Of a stretch of 64,000 nucleotides of DNA, positions 34,256 through 43,904 are shown one piece after another (position 1 is the stretch's first letter; each line of letters opens with the position of its first letter). Source of the stretch: Bacteroidota bacterium (GTDB lineage: Bacteria; Bacteroidota; Bacteroidia; Chitinophagales; Saprospiraceae); assembly GCA_030147525.1 (NCBI GenBank), contig JASBVF010000016.1, forward strand, positions 248,001 to 312,000, given 5' to 3'. The notes under the pieces were generated by a model. It ran no database searches. It was not told the origin of the DNA and saw only the letters and a program-made list of their open reading frames with translations. A program made the translations under genes and the position numbers.

Positions 34256-34819
34256 TCACAAAAACCGCAACGCCAGGTACCTCGTATCCAGTGCCTCGTT
34301 AGCTGGATCGTCGAAGAGGTAAAAAATGAAGGCGGTGCCCTGTCCTTCCTTGCACAACGCAACCATCCGGCAACTTGGTTTATCTGAAAAGCCGGGTTTG
34401 GGTTGAAAAAAATAGATCATGCCCCAATCGGCGTTGAAATCTTTCAGCAGGGTTTCTTTCGTGGGTTGGATAGCTGAAATGACGGCCTCGTCCTCGTTGA
34501 TGGCGATGCTGGTAATGGCCCGGAAGGTGACCAGGTGTGGGTTGGTGGTAGTGGGGTCGTCGTCGTTCCAGGGGAGGATGAAGTAGCGGATTTGCAGCCC
34601 TTCCTTACGGGAGCGGATGGCAAACTGGCAATGCTGAAAATCGTTTTTGAGAGGTTCAATGTCCCGGTAACCTGCTTCGAGCGGTTCAAAAAATTCAAGG
34701 CCGGCCTGCGTGAGCAGTTGCTGAAACTGCGACGGGTAGCTGATTTTCTGGGCGCCGAGGTCTGACGGCCAAAAAGAAAAGGCGAGGGCAATAAATGCGA
34801 CCAGATGTGGCGTTTTCAT
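34256..34819 (-). CDS. Secreted protein of unknown function
   Basis: A 187-residue protein with a signal peptide (cleavage near SDLGAQ, residue 24). The mature part is a compact alpha/beta domain with an amphipathic N-terminal helix (YPSQFQQLLTQAGLEFF) and a stretch RYFILPWNDDDPTTTNPHLV. I do not recognise a family. It is convergent with the DUF5682 gene, with an inverted repeat filling the gap, and divergent from the PBP1A gene. Confidence 0.75.
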   Translation of the reverse strand: MKTPHLVAFIALAFSFWPSDLGAQKISYPSQFQQLLTQAGLEFFEPLEAGYRDIEPLKNDFQHCQFAIRSRKEGLQIRYFILPWNDDDPTTTNPHLVTFRAITSIAINEDEAVISAIQPTKETLLKDFNADWGMIYFFQPKPGFSDKPSCRMVALCKEGQGTAFIFYLFDDPANEALDTRYLALRFL

Positions 34820-34885
34820 GCTTGTAAAATTTGAAACTAAATTACTTCACTCTGTTCAAAAGGCCAAACTCCCAACTTCCTTTCT

Positions 34886-34893
34886 TACTTTTG
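34886..34893 (+). promoter_or_regulatory. -7 element for the PBP1A gene
   Basis: TACTTTTG, followed by CTGCCC, is an exact TAnnTTTG match 84 bases upstream of the ATG at 34978. No well-spaced TTG is seen. Confidence 0.45.
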
Positions 34894-34977
34894 CTGCCCA
34901 TTGGTTTTTAACATTTTATCAAACGGGCAACTGCTGACAGCTAAGGCCAGGAGCCATTTTAACTTACTCAAAAAGCG

Positions 34978-37545
34978 ATGTCCTACAAGTCCCCGCAACA
35001 ACTTCGAGAGCAAAGGATGCCGGCTTACCGGAACATCATACGCTGGATGTGGCGTTTGTTGATTATTGGCATCGTGGGGGCATTCCTCACGTTTTTTCTG
35101 CTAACCTTCTCTGATCTTCCCGATACCGCCGAACTGGAAAACCCAAAAAGTGAACTGGCCTCTGAGGTACTCTTTGCCGACGGTACGGTGATGGGCCGTT
35201 TTTTTATTGAAAACCGGGTGCCGGTGGACTTCGACGAGTTGTCGCCGTATGTGGAGCAGGCGCTGGTGGCTACGGAGGATGAGCGCTACTACGAGCACAG
35301 CGGCATTGACTTTCAGGCATTGGGCAGGGTGTTTTTTAAAACAATCCTGCTGGCAGACAAAAGCTCTGGCGGGGCGAGTACGATCACACAACAGCTGGCA
35401 AAGCTGTTGTTTACAGGCAGGCCGGGCTCTGGTCTGGAGCGGGTTATTCAAAAGTTGAAAGAATGGATCATCGCCCTTGAACTTGAGCAGAAGTATACCA
35501 AGGAGGAGATCATGACGATGTACCTCAACAAGTTCGACTTCCTCTACGACAGTCACGGCATCAAGGCGGCCTCAGAAACTTATTTCGGCAAAACCCAAGA
35601 TTCCCTGAAAATTGAGGAAGCCGCCATGCTGGTAGGGATGTTGAAAAATCCGTCGCTTTTTAACCCGAAAAGAAAAATGAAAGTGGCTGAGCAGCGCCGC
35701 ATGGTTGTGCTCAAGCAGATGGAAAAAAACGGCATCCTTACACGTGAAGAATACGATTCGCTGAAAGTGTTGCCGGTTGATATCTCAAAATTTACCCGAA
35801 AGACTCACACGCAGGGGTTGGCGACGTACTTCCGCACGGAGCTGGTGAAAGAGCTGGTGTATAAAATTCTGCCCGGCGACGAGGCCCGGAAAAAGCAGGA
35901 TGGTACCAACTACAACCCCTACAAGGATGGCCTGAGAATTTACACGACCATTGATCCGGCCATTCAGAAACATGCGGAGGAAGCGATGGTAATGCACATG
36001 ACCAATGTGCAAAAGCGCTTCTGGAACCTCTGGAACCGGCGCATGAAAATGTCACCCTGGGATTATAAAAACAAGGACACATCGGAGGGTGAACTTCGCT
36101 ACCGCAAGCGCAAACTCTCGCAGATGGTGCGAACTTCCGATCGCTACAACCTGATGCGGGACGATTTTATCGGAACGCTGGAAGCCGACCTTGAAAAAGA
36201 GGTGGATGACCTCACATTGAACGACGCCGTCATCGAAAAAATGATCAGCGGGAAAGACCTGAAGGGACCGGAAAGAAAAGCCATGCAAAATGAAAAATGG
36301 AATGAGCTGAAAAAACAATGGCTGGCTTTTCAGAAGGAAGTGGAGCGGGTTTTCAACCAAAAAACAAAAATGAAGGTGTTCGACTGGAACGACCAGTTTG
36401 AAAAGGACACCCTGATGACGCCGCTTGATTCCCTGAAGTATCATCACATGTTCATGCAGATTGGTTCGCTGGCCATTGATCCGAAAAACGGTCATGTGAA
36501 AGCCTGGGTCGGCGGTATCAACTCCAAATATTTTGCCTTCGATCACACGAGGGCCAACCGGCAGGTGGGTTCTACTTTCAAACCTTTCATTTACGCAACG
36601 GCTATTGCGCAGCAAGGCATTTCACCCTGCACGGAAGTGACGGATATGCCCAGGACAATTTTCGCCGGAGAAGGAAATTTCAACCTGCTCAAAGACTGGA
36701 CGCCCCGAAACTCGACTGATAAATACACTTTCCAGTCGATGCGCCTGCGCACGGCTTTGAAAAAATCGGTGAATACCGTTTCCGTTTTTCTGATGCAGCA
36801 GTTGGGGAGTGTGCAGCCCGTTATCGAATTGCTCGACAACATGGGAGTGGATACTAAAAAAATCCCGGCTCAGCCCTCCATTTGCCTTGGCGCTGCTGAC
36901 ATGACTGTGATGGACATGACGGGAGCTTACACCACTTTTGCGAACAATGGCTACTACAGCAAGCCGGTTTACATTACCCGGATCGAAGACAAAAACGGCC
37001 GCACCATCTACTCGCAGGAGGAGCAGGAGCGGCAGGCTCTGCAGGAGGAGCCGAACTACGTCATGGTCGAAATGCTGAAATACGCCTCCGGCGGCATGGG
37101 GCTGAAAAGTGAAATCGGGGGCAAAACCGGAACCACAAACGACTACGTGGATGGCTGGTTTATGGGTATTACACCCGATCTCGTCGTGGGCACCTGGGTG
37201 GGCGGTGAAGACCGCTGGATTCGCTTCCTTTCTCTGGACGAGGGGCAAGGCAGCCGGATGGCAAAGCCGTTTTGTCAGGACTTTCTTAAGCGCCTTGAGT
37301 CGGATGAAACTGCTGACTACAGCTGGAAGACACGATTTATCAGGCCTAAGGGAGACCTCAGCATTGGCCTTGACTGCAACGACTTCAGCACCCGTGGCGA
37401 TGATGATGAAGCCTCCGGCATCGAGGACAGCGGAGGTGATGATGAAAGCATTTTCGAAGACCCCTTCGGCTCGGGCGGCAGGGTGAAAAAAGATACCACA
37501 AACAAGAAAAAAGTTATTCGTGGCGACGAGGATTTTGGAGGGTAG
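34978..37545 (+). CDS. Bifunctional penicillin-binding protein 1A
   Basis: An 855-residue class A PBP that polymerises and crosslinks peptidoglycan. One membrane helix (about 24-45) anchors it. The GT51 glycosyltransferase has VATEDERYYEHSGIDFQAL with the catalytic Glu and GGASTITQQLAKLL. The transpeptidase has the SxxK Ser in VGSTFKPFIYA (about 531), SVN in KKSVNTVSVF (about 597) and KTGTTNDYVDGWF (about 715). A charged, helix-rich insertion lies between the domains (about 345-485). The C-terminal 60 residues are strongly acidic and glycine-rich, probably disordered. Confidence 0.95.
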   Translation: MSYKSPQQLREQRMPAYRNIIRWMWRLLIIGIVGAFLTFFLLTFSDLPDTAELENPKSELASEVLFADGTVMGRFFIENRVPVDFDELSPYVEQALVATEDERYYEHSGIDFQALGRVFFKTILLADKSSGGASTITQQLAKLLFTGRPGSGLERVIQKLKEWIIALELEQKYTKEEIMTMYLNKFDFLYDSHGIKAASETYFGKTQDSLKIEEAAMLVGMLKNPSLFNPKRKMKVAEQRRMVVLKQMEKNGILTREEYDSLKVLPVDISKFTRKTHTQGLATYFRTELVKELVYKILPGDEARKKQDGTNYNPYKDGLRIYTTIDPAIQKHAEEAMVMHMTNVQKRFWNLWNRRMKMSPWDYKNKDTSEGELRYRKRKLSQMVRTSDRYNLMRDDFIGTLEADLEKEVDDLTLNDAVIEKMISGKDLKGPERKAMQNEKWNELKKQWLAFQKEVERVFNQKTKMKVFDWNDQFEKDTLMTPLDSLKYHHMFMQIGSLAIDPKNGHVKAWVGGINSKYFAFDHTRANRQVGSTFKPFIYATAIAQQGISPCTEVTDMPRTIFAGEGNFNLLKDWTPRNSTDKYTFQSMRLRTALKKSVNTVSVFLMQQLGSVQPVIELLDNMGVDTKKIPAQPSICLGAADMTVMDMTGAYTTFANNGYYSKPVYITRIEDKNGRTIYSQEEQERQALQEEPNYVMVEMLKYASGGMGLKSEIGGKTGTTNDYVDGWFMGITPDLVVGTWVGGEDRWIRFLSLDEGQGSRMAKPFCQDFLKRLESDETADYSWKTRFIRPKGDLSIGLDCNDFSTRGDDDEASGIEDSGGDDESIFEDPFGSGGRVKKDTTNKKKVIRGDEDFGG

Positions 37546-37644
37546 GGCTTTGGAGAATTTCTCTTGCCGTGGCCTCTCTGCGTTTTAATCCTTTTTAAAA
37601 TTAGTCGTCCAAATAGATTTTTCAGGCCAACAATCGAGGATTAC

Positions 37645-39657
37645 ATGAGCAAACTTCTATTTCCGTTTTTTATACTTGCTACCTTCATCTTTACCCAATG
37701 CGTGCCGCCGTCGGATGAAATAATGACGGATGTGCATGTTGATTTTACGAATCCTTTCCTTCAAAACCTGTACACGCTTCAGGACAAGGGATTGAGCGAC
37801 AGTCTCTATCGCTACTTCCGCCATGAGGACCCGACTTTTCGGTACCAGTCCGTTCTGGCATTTGCGTCTCTGAAAGATTCGGCGGCCGTCGACAGCATTG
37901 TGAAAGTACTGCAGGATCCGGTGGATGAAGTGCGTGTTGCAGCGGCTTATGCTTTGGGGCAAATTGGCAGTGCAAGAGCGGAACAACCACTCATCGATGC
38001 CTTCGACCGTTACGATACTTCCGGTGTTTCCCGGTATTTTAATGCGGCTATTCTTGAAGCCATCGGAAAGTGCGGCACACAGACCATGCTGGAAAATCTT
38101 GCTTCCATCTCCACCTACCGGCCCACGGATACCCTGCTGATGGAAGGGCAGGCCTGGGGCATTTACCGGTTTGCGCTGCGGGATTTGACCTCGCCGGCCG
38201 GAACGTCAGTGATGTTGAATTTTGCGACGAGCCTGAAATATCCGGTGAACGTGCGCATGATCGGGGCCAATTACCTTTCCCGTGCTAAAAATATCGACCT
38301 GGTGAACGGCGACAGTCTCATTTCGCCGGCATTGGCCAAGGAAGATGACCCCCGGGTCCGGATGGCGCTGGCCATTGCTTTGGGGAAAACAAAATCTGAG
38401 CGGGCCGTCAACGTGCTGCTTTACCAATACAACCTTGAGCGGGATTACCGGGTGAAGTGTAATATTTTGCGTGCGCTGACCAACTTTGAATATGAGAAAG
38501 TGAAAGCCACTGTTTTTCAGGCCTTGAACGACCCGTACACTGCTGTAGGCATTACCGCTGCGCAGTTTTTTGTGGACAAAGGTGTTGCGGAAGATGCATC
38601 TACCTACTGGCAGCTGGCAAAGCAGCCCGGCCGTAAGTGGGAAGTGGCTTTGAAACTGTATGCCGCTGCATCCAGGCACTTGCCTTACAGTTTTGAAGAA
38701 TCCAGGAAATACCTGAACTGGGAGTTGAAGCGGCGATTCGAAAATGCTCCGAGCGCCTACGAAAAAGCCGAAGCGCTGAAAGCGCTTGCTCAGTATGGCT
38801 GGAACTACCGCTACATTCGTGATGCGGCTTACCCGTCTGATTTAATACCGGTGCGTACGGCTGCCGTGGAGGCGCTGGCCAATATTGCCCGAATGCCCAA
38901 TTTCAACGGTTTTTTTGGCGGGGGAAACCGGGTGCGCCAGGAGTTGAGCGACTGCTTCCGGGATGCGATTGAGAACGGAGATGTCGGCATGATGGCTGTG
39001 GCTTCGGAGGCGCTGAGAGATCCGGAGCTGGGTTTCAAAGCTACTTTCGACAGCCTTGTTATTTTGGAAAATGCGTTGAAAAAATTGCGCCTGCCCCAGG
39101 AGATTGAAACCTACAACGAAGTCAAAAAAACGCTGGATTATTTTAAAAATATTGAAAACGGCGAGTTGGCGAAGCCAAAATACAGTCATAAAATTGACTG
39201 GAAACTCATTACTGATTTTAAGCCTGAGAGCAAGGTCATTTTAAAAACATCGAAGGGCGACATCACGCTGCGGCTGATGCCAAATTATGCTCCGGGCACG
39301 GTGGCTAATTTCCTCGAGCTTATCCGGGATAAATTTTACGATGGTAAAAACTTCCACCGGGTCGTCCCCAACTTCGTCATTCAGGGCGGGTGCCCCCGGG
39401 GCGATGGCTACGGTAGCCTGGCCTACACCATACGCTCAGAGTTACCCTACCTGCATTACGATCGGGAGGGCTACGTGGGTATGGCCTCTGCAGGGAATCA
39501 TACCGAGGGCACACAGTTTTTTATTACCCATTCGCCCACGCCGCATCTGGACGGGAACTACACCATCTTCGCCAGGGTGATCGACGGCATGGACACGGTG
39601 CACCGAATTGAAATCGGCGACGTCATCCGGGAAGTGGTTATCGAAGTGCCAAAATAA
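37645..39657 (+). CDS. HEAT-repeat lipoprotein fused to a cyclophilin-type prolyl isomerase
   Basis: A 670-residue lipoprotein; start 37645 gives the signal MSKLLFPFFILATFIFTQC with Cys19. Residues about 45-480 are HEAT-like helical repeats (for example VDEVRVAAAYALGQIGSARA). The C-terminal 140 residues are a cyclophilin: VILKTSKGDITLRLMPNYAP, FHRVVPNFVIQGGCPRGDG with the catalytic Arg, GMASAGNHTEGTQFFITHS and LDGNYTIFARVIDGMD. It would fold proline-containing envelope or outer-membrane proteins at the periplasmic membrane face, with the HEAT solenoid as client or partner platform. It lies about 100 bases after PBP1A on the same strand. Confidence 0.92.
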   Translation: MSKLLFPFFILATFIFTQCVPPSDEIMTDVHVDFTNPFLQNLYTLQDKGLSDSLYRYFRHEDPTFRYQSVLAFASLKDSAAVDSIVKVLQDPVDEVRVAAAYALGQIGSARAEQPLIDAFDRYDTSGVSRYFNAAILEAIGKCGTQTMLENLASISTYRPTDTLLMEGQAWGIYRFALRDLTSPAGTSVMLNFATSLKYPVNVRMIGANYLSRAKNIDLVNGDSLISPALAKEDDPRVRMALAIALGKTKSERAVNVLLYQYNLERDYRVKCNILRALTNFEYEKVKATVFQALNDPYTAVGITAAQFFVDKGVAEDASTYWQLAKQPGRKWEVALKLYAAASRHLPYSFEESRKYLNWELKRRFENAPSAYEKAEALKALAQYGWNYRYIRDAAYPSDLIPVRTAAVEALANIARMPNFNGFFGGGNRVRQELSDCFRDAIENGDVGMMAVASEALRDPELGFKATFDSLVILENALKKLRLPQEIETYNEVKKTLDYFKNIENGELAKPKYSHKIDWKLITDFKPESKVILKTSKGDITLRLMPNYAPGTVANFLELIRDKFYDGKNFHRVVPNFVIQGGCPRGDGYGSLAYTIRSELPYLHYDREGYVGMASAGNHTEGTQFFITHSPTPHLDGNYTIFARVIDGMDTVHRIEIGDVIREVVIEVPK

Positions 39658-39729
39658 TTGTATCAATCGCCATCGGAGCTGCGGGTCAATTGTCAAAAGA
39701 CAGCCTGCAGCTCTAATGCCCAGCGGCCA

Positions 39730-40992
39730 ATGACCACCACCCACCACATCATCACCGGCGATAGCCGTCAAATGAACCTCCTGCCCGACAGGTCAGTGGA
39801 TCTCGTAATTACCTCGCCGCCCTACTGGCAACTCAAAGATTACGGCTCCGAATTGCAAACCGGATACCACGACAGCTACGAAGATTACATCAATCACCTC
39901 AACCTCGTCTGGAAAGAATGCCACCGGGTGCTGCACCCCGGCTGCAGGCTTTGCGTCAACATCGGCGACCAGTTTGCCCGCTCAGTGTACTACGGCCGAT
40001 ACAAAGTCATTCCCATCCGCACGGAGATTATCAAGTTTTGTGAAACGATCGGCTTCGACTACATGGGCGCCATCATTTGGCAAAAAGTGACCACGACCAA
40101 CACGACCGGTGGAGCCACGATCATGGGCAGCTTCCCGCACCCCCGCAACGGCATACTGAAAATTGACTACGAATTTATTTTACTTTTTAAAAAACCGGGC
40201 AAAGCGCCCAAGCCAACGCCTGAGCAAAAAGCACAATCCGCCATGACGACGGAGGAGTGGAACACCTACTTTTCTGGCCACTGGAATTTTCCCGGCGTGA
40301 GGCAGGACGGGCACATCGCCATGTTCCCCGAAGAATTGCCGGCGCGTTTGATCAAAATGTTTTCTTTTCCCGGTGAAACGGTACTCGATCCCTTTCTCGG
40401 CAGCGGCACCACTTCGCTGGCCGCCAAAAATCTTGGCCGCAACTCGGTAGGCTACGAGATCAACCCGGAGTTTTTACCCATCATCAAAGAAAAATTGGGA
40501 AAAGCTGAGCTTATTTTTTCAAATGACAGCGTGCAGGGAAATTTTGAAGATGAAATAGCCCGGCTACCCTACGTTTTTAAAGACCCGCTCAAGCTGGATA
40601 AAAAAATCGACCTCAAAAAACGGCAGTTCGGCTCCAACATCGACGGGAAGCCGGTGGAGCGGGAGGAATATTTTACGGTAAAAGAAATCATCAGCCCCAG
40701 TTTGGTGAAATTGACCGACGGGCGGGAAGTGCGGCTTTTGGGCATCAAAGAAAAAAAAGCGGCGAATGGCGAGGCTACCGAATTTTTAACCCAAAAAACA
40801 AAAGGCCGCAAAGTTTACCTCCGCTTCGACGAGCAGAAATTGGACGATCAAAAACGTCCGCTTTGTTACCTTTACCTCAAGAACCGGACGTTCCTGAATG
40901 CGCATTTGATCAAAAACGGACTGGCGGAAGTGGACACATCAGTGGAGTTCAGGCACAAGGAGAAATTTTTAAAATTGAAACAAAACACTTGA
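39730..40992 (+). CDS. Site-specific DNA methyltransferase (beta-type) with a degenerate thermonuclease-like C-terminal domain
   Basis: A 420-residue protein; the ATG at 39730 was chosen as the first good start after the previous gene. Motif IV TSPPYWQLKDYG (about 27) precedes motif I DPFLGSGTTSLAA (about 219), the order of beta-class N4-cytosine or N6-adenine methyltransferases; SPPY favours N4-cytosine. Residues about 315-410 resemble a staphylococcal-nuclease OB fold: KLTDGREVRLLGIKEKK, then DQKRPLCYLYLKN, then NAHLIKNGLAEV. The arginine equivalents of R35 and R87 seem kept, but the Asp40 and Glu43 equivalents are Lys, so nuclease activity is doubtful. No restriction enzyme gene is adjacent. 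Confidence 0.85.
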   Translation: MTTTHHIITGDSRQMNLLPDRSVDLVITSPPYWQLKDYGSELQTGYHDSYEDYINHLNLVWKECHRVLHPGCRLCVNIGDQFARSVYYGRYKVIPIRTEIIKFCETIGFDYMGAIIWQKVTTTNTTGGATIMGSFPHPRNGILKIDYEFILLFKKPGKAPKPTPEQKAQSAMTTEEWNTYFSGHWNFPGVRQDGHIAMFPEELPARLIKMFSFPGETVLDPFLGSGTTSLAAKNLGRNSVGYEINPEFLPIIKEKLGKAELIFSNDSVQGNFEDEIARLPYVFKDPLKLDKKIDLKKRQFGSNIDGKPVEREEYFTVKEIISPSLVKLTDGREVRLLGIKEKKAANGEATEFLTQKTKGRKVYLRFDEQKLDDQKRPLCYLYLKNRTFLNAHLIKNGLAEVDTSVEFRHKEKFLKLKQNT

Positions 40993-41001
40993 GATGATCT
41001 G

Positions 41002-41095
41002 AAATTAGAAATTAAGAAATTGGAACTTTTGCAAGTGCTGAAAACCAGGCAGGCTGCAGTTTTCTAATTTCAAATTTCGATTAAAGTCTGCTTAA
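41002..41095. repeat. Loose inverted repeat between methyltransferase and gcvT
   Basis: The words GAAATTAGAAATTAAGAAATT (about 41001-41021) are complementary, with gaps, to 41061-41091. They belong to the same AT-rich word family as the repeats at 34185 and 54012. The match is weaker than at the other sites. Confidence 0.45.
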
Positions 41096-41114
41096 CCATA
41101 CATCACCGAATTTC

Positions 41115-42221
41115 ATGAAAAACACACCGCTAACTGAAAAACATATTGCCCTCGGTGCAAAAATGGCCGAGTTCGCAGGTTACAACATGCCCATTTCCTA
41201 TTCCGGAATCCGGGAAGAACACGAGACGGTGCGCAAGGCCGTCGGTGTTTTCGACGTGTCGCACATGGGCGAGTTCATCGTTCGGGGCAAGGAGGCCCTG
41301 GCATTGATTCAAAAAGTTACCTCCAACGATGCGTCGAAGCTGGAAATCGGCGATGCGCAATACTCCTGCCTGCCCAATCACGAAGGTGGCATCGTGGACG
41401 ACCTGCTCGTGTACCGGCTGCCGGAGGACATGTGTGCCGAGGGGGAGCAGGCTTTCATGCTCGTCGTCAATGCTTCCAATATTGAAAAAGACTGGGAGTG
41501 GATTGCCCGGCACAACGCTTTGGACACGAAAATGATCAATATTTCTGATGAAACCGGCCTGCTGGCTGTGCAGGGCCCGAAGGCTGCCGAAGCACTACAG
41601 TCGCTGACGGACATCGATCTGAAAAACATGAAATATTACTCCTTTGCCAAAGGCACTTTTGCAGGAATCGAAAACGTACTGGTGTCGGCAACAGGTTACA
41701 CCGGTTCGGGTGGCTTCGAGATTTATGCCCGCAATGAGGATATTGAAAAACTGTGGGACGCAGTTTTTGAGGCAGGCAAAGATTTTGGCATCAAGCCCAT
41801 CGGCCTTGGCGCACGGGATACGCTTCGTCTGGAAATGGGCTTTGCGCTCTACGGCAACGACATCGACGACACAACTTCGCCGCTCGAAGCCGGCCTCGGC
41901 TGGATTACCAAGCTGAACAAGGGCGAGTTCAGCTCTTCTGAAATTTTTAAGAAGCAAAAAGCAGAAGGGCTCACCCGCAAACTCGTAGCTTTCGAAGTGC
42001 TCGACCGCCGGGTGCCCCGCCACGACTATCCCATCGAAGACATGGCTGGCAACGTCATTGGAAAAGTGACCTCCGGCACGCAGTCTCCTTCGTTGGACAA
42101 GCCGATCGGTATGGGCTACGTGACGACGGAATTGGCGAAGGAAGGTGCTGAAATTCAGGTGGTTGCAGGTAGCAAGCGCCTGGCGGCCAAGGTGGTGAAA
42201 TTGCCGTTTTACAAAGCTTGA
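41115..42221 (+). CDS. gcvT: Aminomethyltransferase (glycine cleavage T protein)
   Basis: A 368-residue enzyme that moves the aminomethyl group from lipoyl-H protein to tetrahydrofolate, releasing ammonia. The N-terminal strings [26 protein letters not shown] and [11 protein letters not shown] are typical. The catalytic Asp lies in the DVSHMGE region, and [20 protein letters not shown] and [18 protein letters not shown] complete the family pattern. Length is normal. gcvH and gcvP are not in the window. Confidence 0.97.
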   Translation: MKNTPLTEKHIALGAKMAEFAGYNMPISYSGIREEHETVRKAVGVFDVSHMGEFIVRGKEALALIQKVTSNDASKLEIGDAQYSCLPNHEGGIVDDLLVYRLPEDMCAEGEQAFMLVVNASNIEKDWEWIARHNALDTKMINISDETGLLAVQGPKAAEALQSLTDIDLKNMKYYSFAKGTFAGIENVLVSATGYTGSGGFEIYARNEDIEKLWDAVFEAGKDFGIKPIGLGARDTLRLEMGFALYGNDIDDTTSPLEAGLGWITKLNKGEFSSSEIFKKQKAEGLTRKLVAFEVLDRRVPRHDYPIEDMAGNVIGKVTSGTQSPSLDKPIGMGYVTTELAKEGAEIQVVAGSKRLAAKVVKLPFYKA

Positions 42222-42223
42222 TT

Positions 42224-42303
42224 TTTCTCCCGCTGATCCCGCAAATTTCCGCAGATTTCCCCAAAAGTTTATCTGCTAAAATCTGTGGGATCAGCGGGAG
42301 AAA
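42224..42303. repeat. Inverted repeat between convergent gcvT and Rieske oxygenase genes
   Basis: An outer perfect 17-bp stem (42224-42240 with 42287-42303) continues inward with mismatches to about 35 nt per arm. The left arm holds two tandem decamers of the form GCARATTTCC (42241-42260). It probably terminates both convergent transcripts. Confidence 0.85.
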
Positions 42304-42307
42304 TAAA

Positions 42308-43381
42308 TCATTTTTTCAAAAACTCCCCCACCAGCCGGTGAAAATGATGGACGCCCTTTTCCATCGAAGGTGAGAACCGGCCCTGCGTGTAAAACCTCGA
42401 CTGGATGCCCTTCTGCACACTTTCCACGACGGCTTCGTCTTCCATTTCTGTTTTTTCAAGGGTGTTCACCGTGCGGTTGAAAGGCACATTTTTGAAACGG
42501 TAGGTCCGGAACCGGACCCTCGTCAGATGGTGGCTGAGCGGTTCAACGACGTTGAGCGACAGGCCCCAGGGGTAAAAGTTTAACATCAAATTCGGGAAGA
42601 GCCAGAAGTACCAGGCGTAGATTTTTTTACCAAAATCCCGTTCGCCGGGAGGAATGTCGAAATGAGGCTCACCTTCCCCGGCAATGCCGGTTTGCAGATT
42701 GCAATAGGGAAAAAGTTCGTAGTCGTACTGCTGGAAATCCAGCGCCTGATTGAGTGCCGGGTGCACAAACGGAATGTGAAAGCCTTCGAGGTAATTGTCG
42801 CAGTAAAGCGCCCAATGTGCTTTCACGATGTAATCTTTGGTTCCTTCTTCATGAAATTCCAGCGTATCGAGTGGGAGGAAGTGGATCCTTTCACGGATGG
42901 GCTGTGTAGCTGTTTCAAAATCGAAAGCGGGTGAAATAGAGACGAAAATCATCCCAAGCCACTCACGTACAGGTAGTTGAGTGAGGTTGTCGGCCTCGGT
43001 GGGAAAGTTTTCCGTTTCGGTGAATTCGGGCATGCTTTTGAACGAACCGTCGAGGCGAAAACAACGGCCGTGGTAGCTGCAGCTGAGCATGCGTTTGTTG
43101 CCGGGTTCTTCCACCACGATTTTTCCACGGTGTGTGCAGACATTGGAGAGGCAATGCAGGTTGCCTTCCAGGTCACGGGTGAGAATGAGCGGCTCGTCGA
43201 GAACGCCTTCCAGCAATGTGAAAGGGTACACGCTTCCGGGACTTTTTACCACTTCCGCATCGGCAACGTAGAGCCAGGAGGCGGCGAATATTTTTTCTTT
43301 GGCCTCTTCAAAAGTTGATTTTTTACGGTAAAAACTGGCCGGCAGCGTGTGTGCCCTGTGGATATTTTCTTCAATGTGCAT
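42308..43381 (-). CDS. Rieske non-heme iron oxygenase, alpha-subunit type
   Basis: A 357-residue oxygenase with a Rieske 2Fe-2S domain (C82-x-H84 and C101-x2-H104 in VCTHRGK and CSYHGR). A catalytic domain has the mononuclear iron motif DNYLEGFHIPFVH, with two His and the bridging acid nearby. The order and length fit ring-hydroxylating dioxygenase alpha subunits and choline or carnitine monooxygenases. The closest look is to the choline-monooxygenase-like group, but no reductase or substrate pathway genes are adjacent, so the substrate is open. Confidence 0.93.
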   Translation of the reverse strand: MHIEENIHRAHTLPASFYRKKSTFEEAKEKIFAASWLYVADAEVVKSPGSVYPFTLLEGVLDEPLILTRDLEGNLHCLSNVCTHRGKIVVEEPGNKRMLSCSYHGRCFRLDGSFKSMPEFTETENFPTEADNLTQLPVREWLGMIFVSISPAFDFETATQPIRERIHFLPLDTLEFHEEGTKDYIVKAHWALYCDNYLEGFHIPFVHPALNQALDFQQYDYELFPYCNLQTGIAGEGEPHFDIPPGERDFGKKIYAWYFWLFPNLMLNFYPWGLSLNVVEPLSHHLTRVRFRTYRFKNVPFNRTVNTLEKTEMEDEAVVESVQKGIQSRFYTQGRFSPSMEKGVHHFHRLVGEFLKK

Positions 43382-43407
43382 AACCGGAAATTTTAAGGTC
43401 TGACGCT

Positions 43408-43869
43408 TTAAACTTCATGTCTCATGCTTCTCAACGCATCCTCTTCTTTTTTTCTCATCTGCCTTATTTCTTTCTCGGTTTTGTCACCATATCCACAGAG
43501 GTGCAGTACACCGTGCGCCATTACCCGGTGGAGTTCCTGTTCGAATGAAACCTTAAAAAGCTGGGCATTTTCCCGAATGCGGTCAATGCTGATAAAAATA
43601 TCTCCTTCGATAAAGGGAGGGTCTGCGTAAGGGAAGGTGATAATGTCAGTAAGCGTATCATGGTCGAGGTACTCGAGGTTGATACGCAGGAGGTAGTCGT
43701 CGGAGCAGAAAATAAAATTGAGCAAGCGGAGCGATTTGTCCTCTTGCTCAATTAATTTTTGCAGCCACTGAATGACTTCCTCTTCGTTGTTTAATTCAAA
43801 ATCGATTTCTTCTGAATTGAAATAGATTCCGGTTTCCTCCATCGGAGGGAAATCAGGCTGAACAATCAT
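43408..43869 (-). CDS. ybeY: Endoribonuclease YbeY, rRNA maturation
   Basis: A 153-residue metal-dependent RNase for 16S rRNA 3' end processing and ribosome quality control. The zinc motif is HRVMAHGVLHLCGYGDKTEKE. Most bacteria have a third His (GYDH), replaced by the GYxDK form normal for Bacteroidota. The N-terminal part is acidic. It lies 35 bases downstream of the RsbW-like gene on the same strand and is probably co-transcribed with it. Confidence 0.95.
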   Translation of the reverse strand: MIVQPDFPPMEETGIYFNSEEIDFELNNEEEVIQWLQKLIEQEDKSLRLLNFIFCSDDYLLRINLEYLDHDTLTDIITFPYADPPFIEGDIFISIDRIRENAQLFKVSFEQELHRVMAHGVLHLCGYGDKTEKEIRQMRKKEEDALRSMRHEV

Positions 43870-43904
43870 TTGAAGTTGGTAAGTCGAATTATTTCAATAG
43901 AAAA

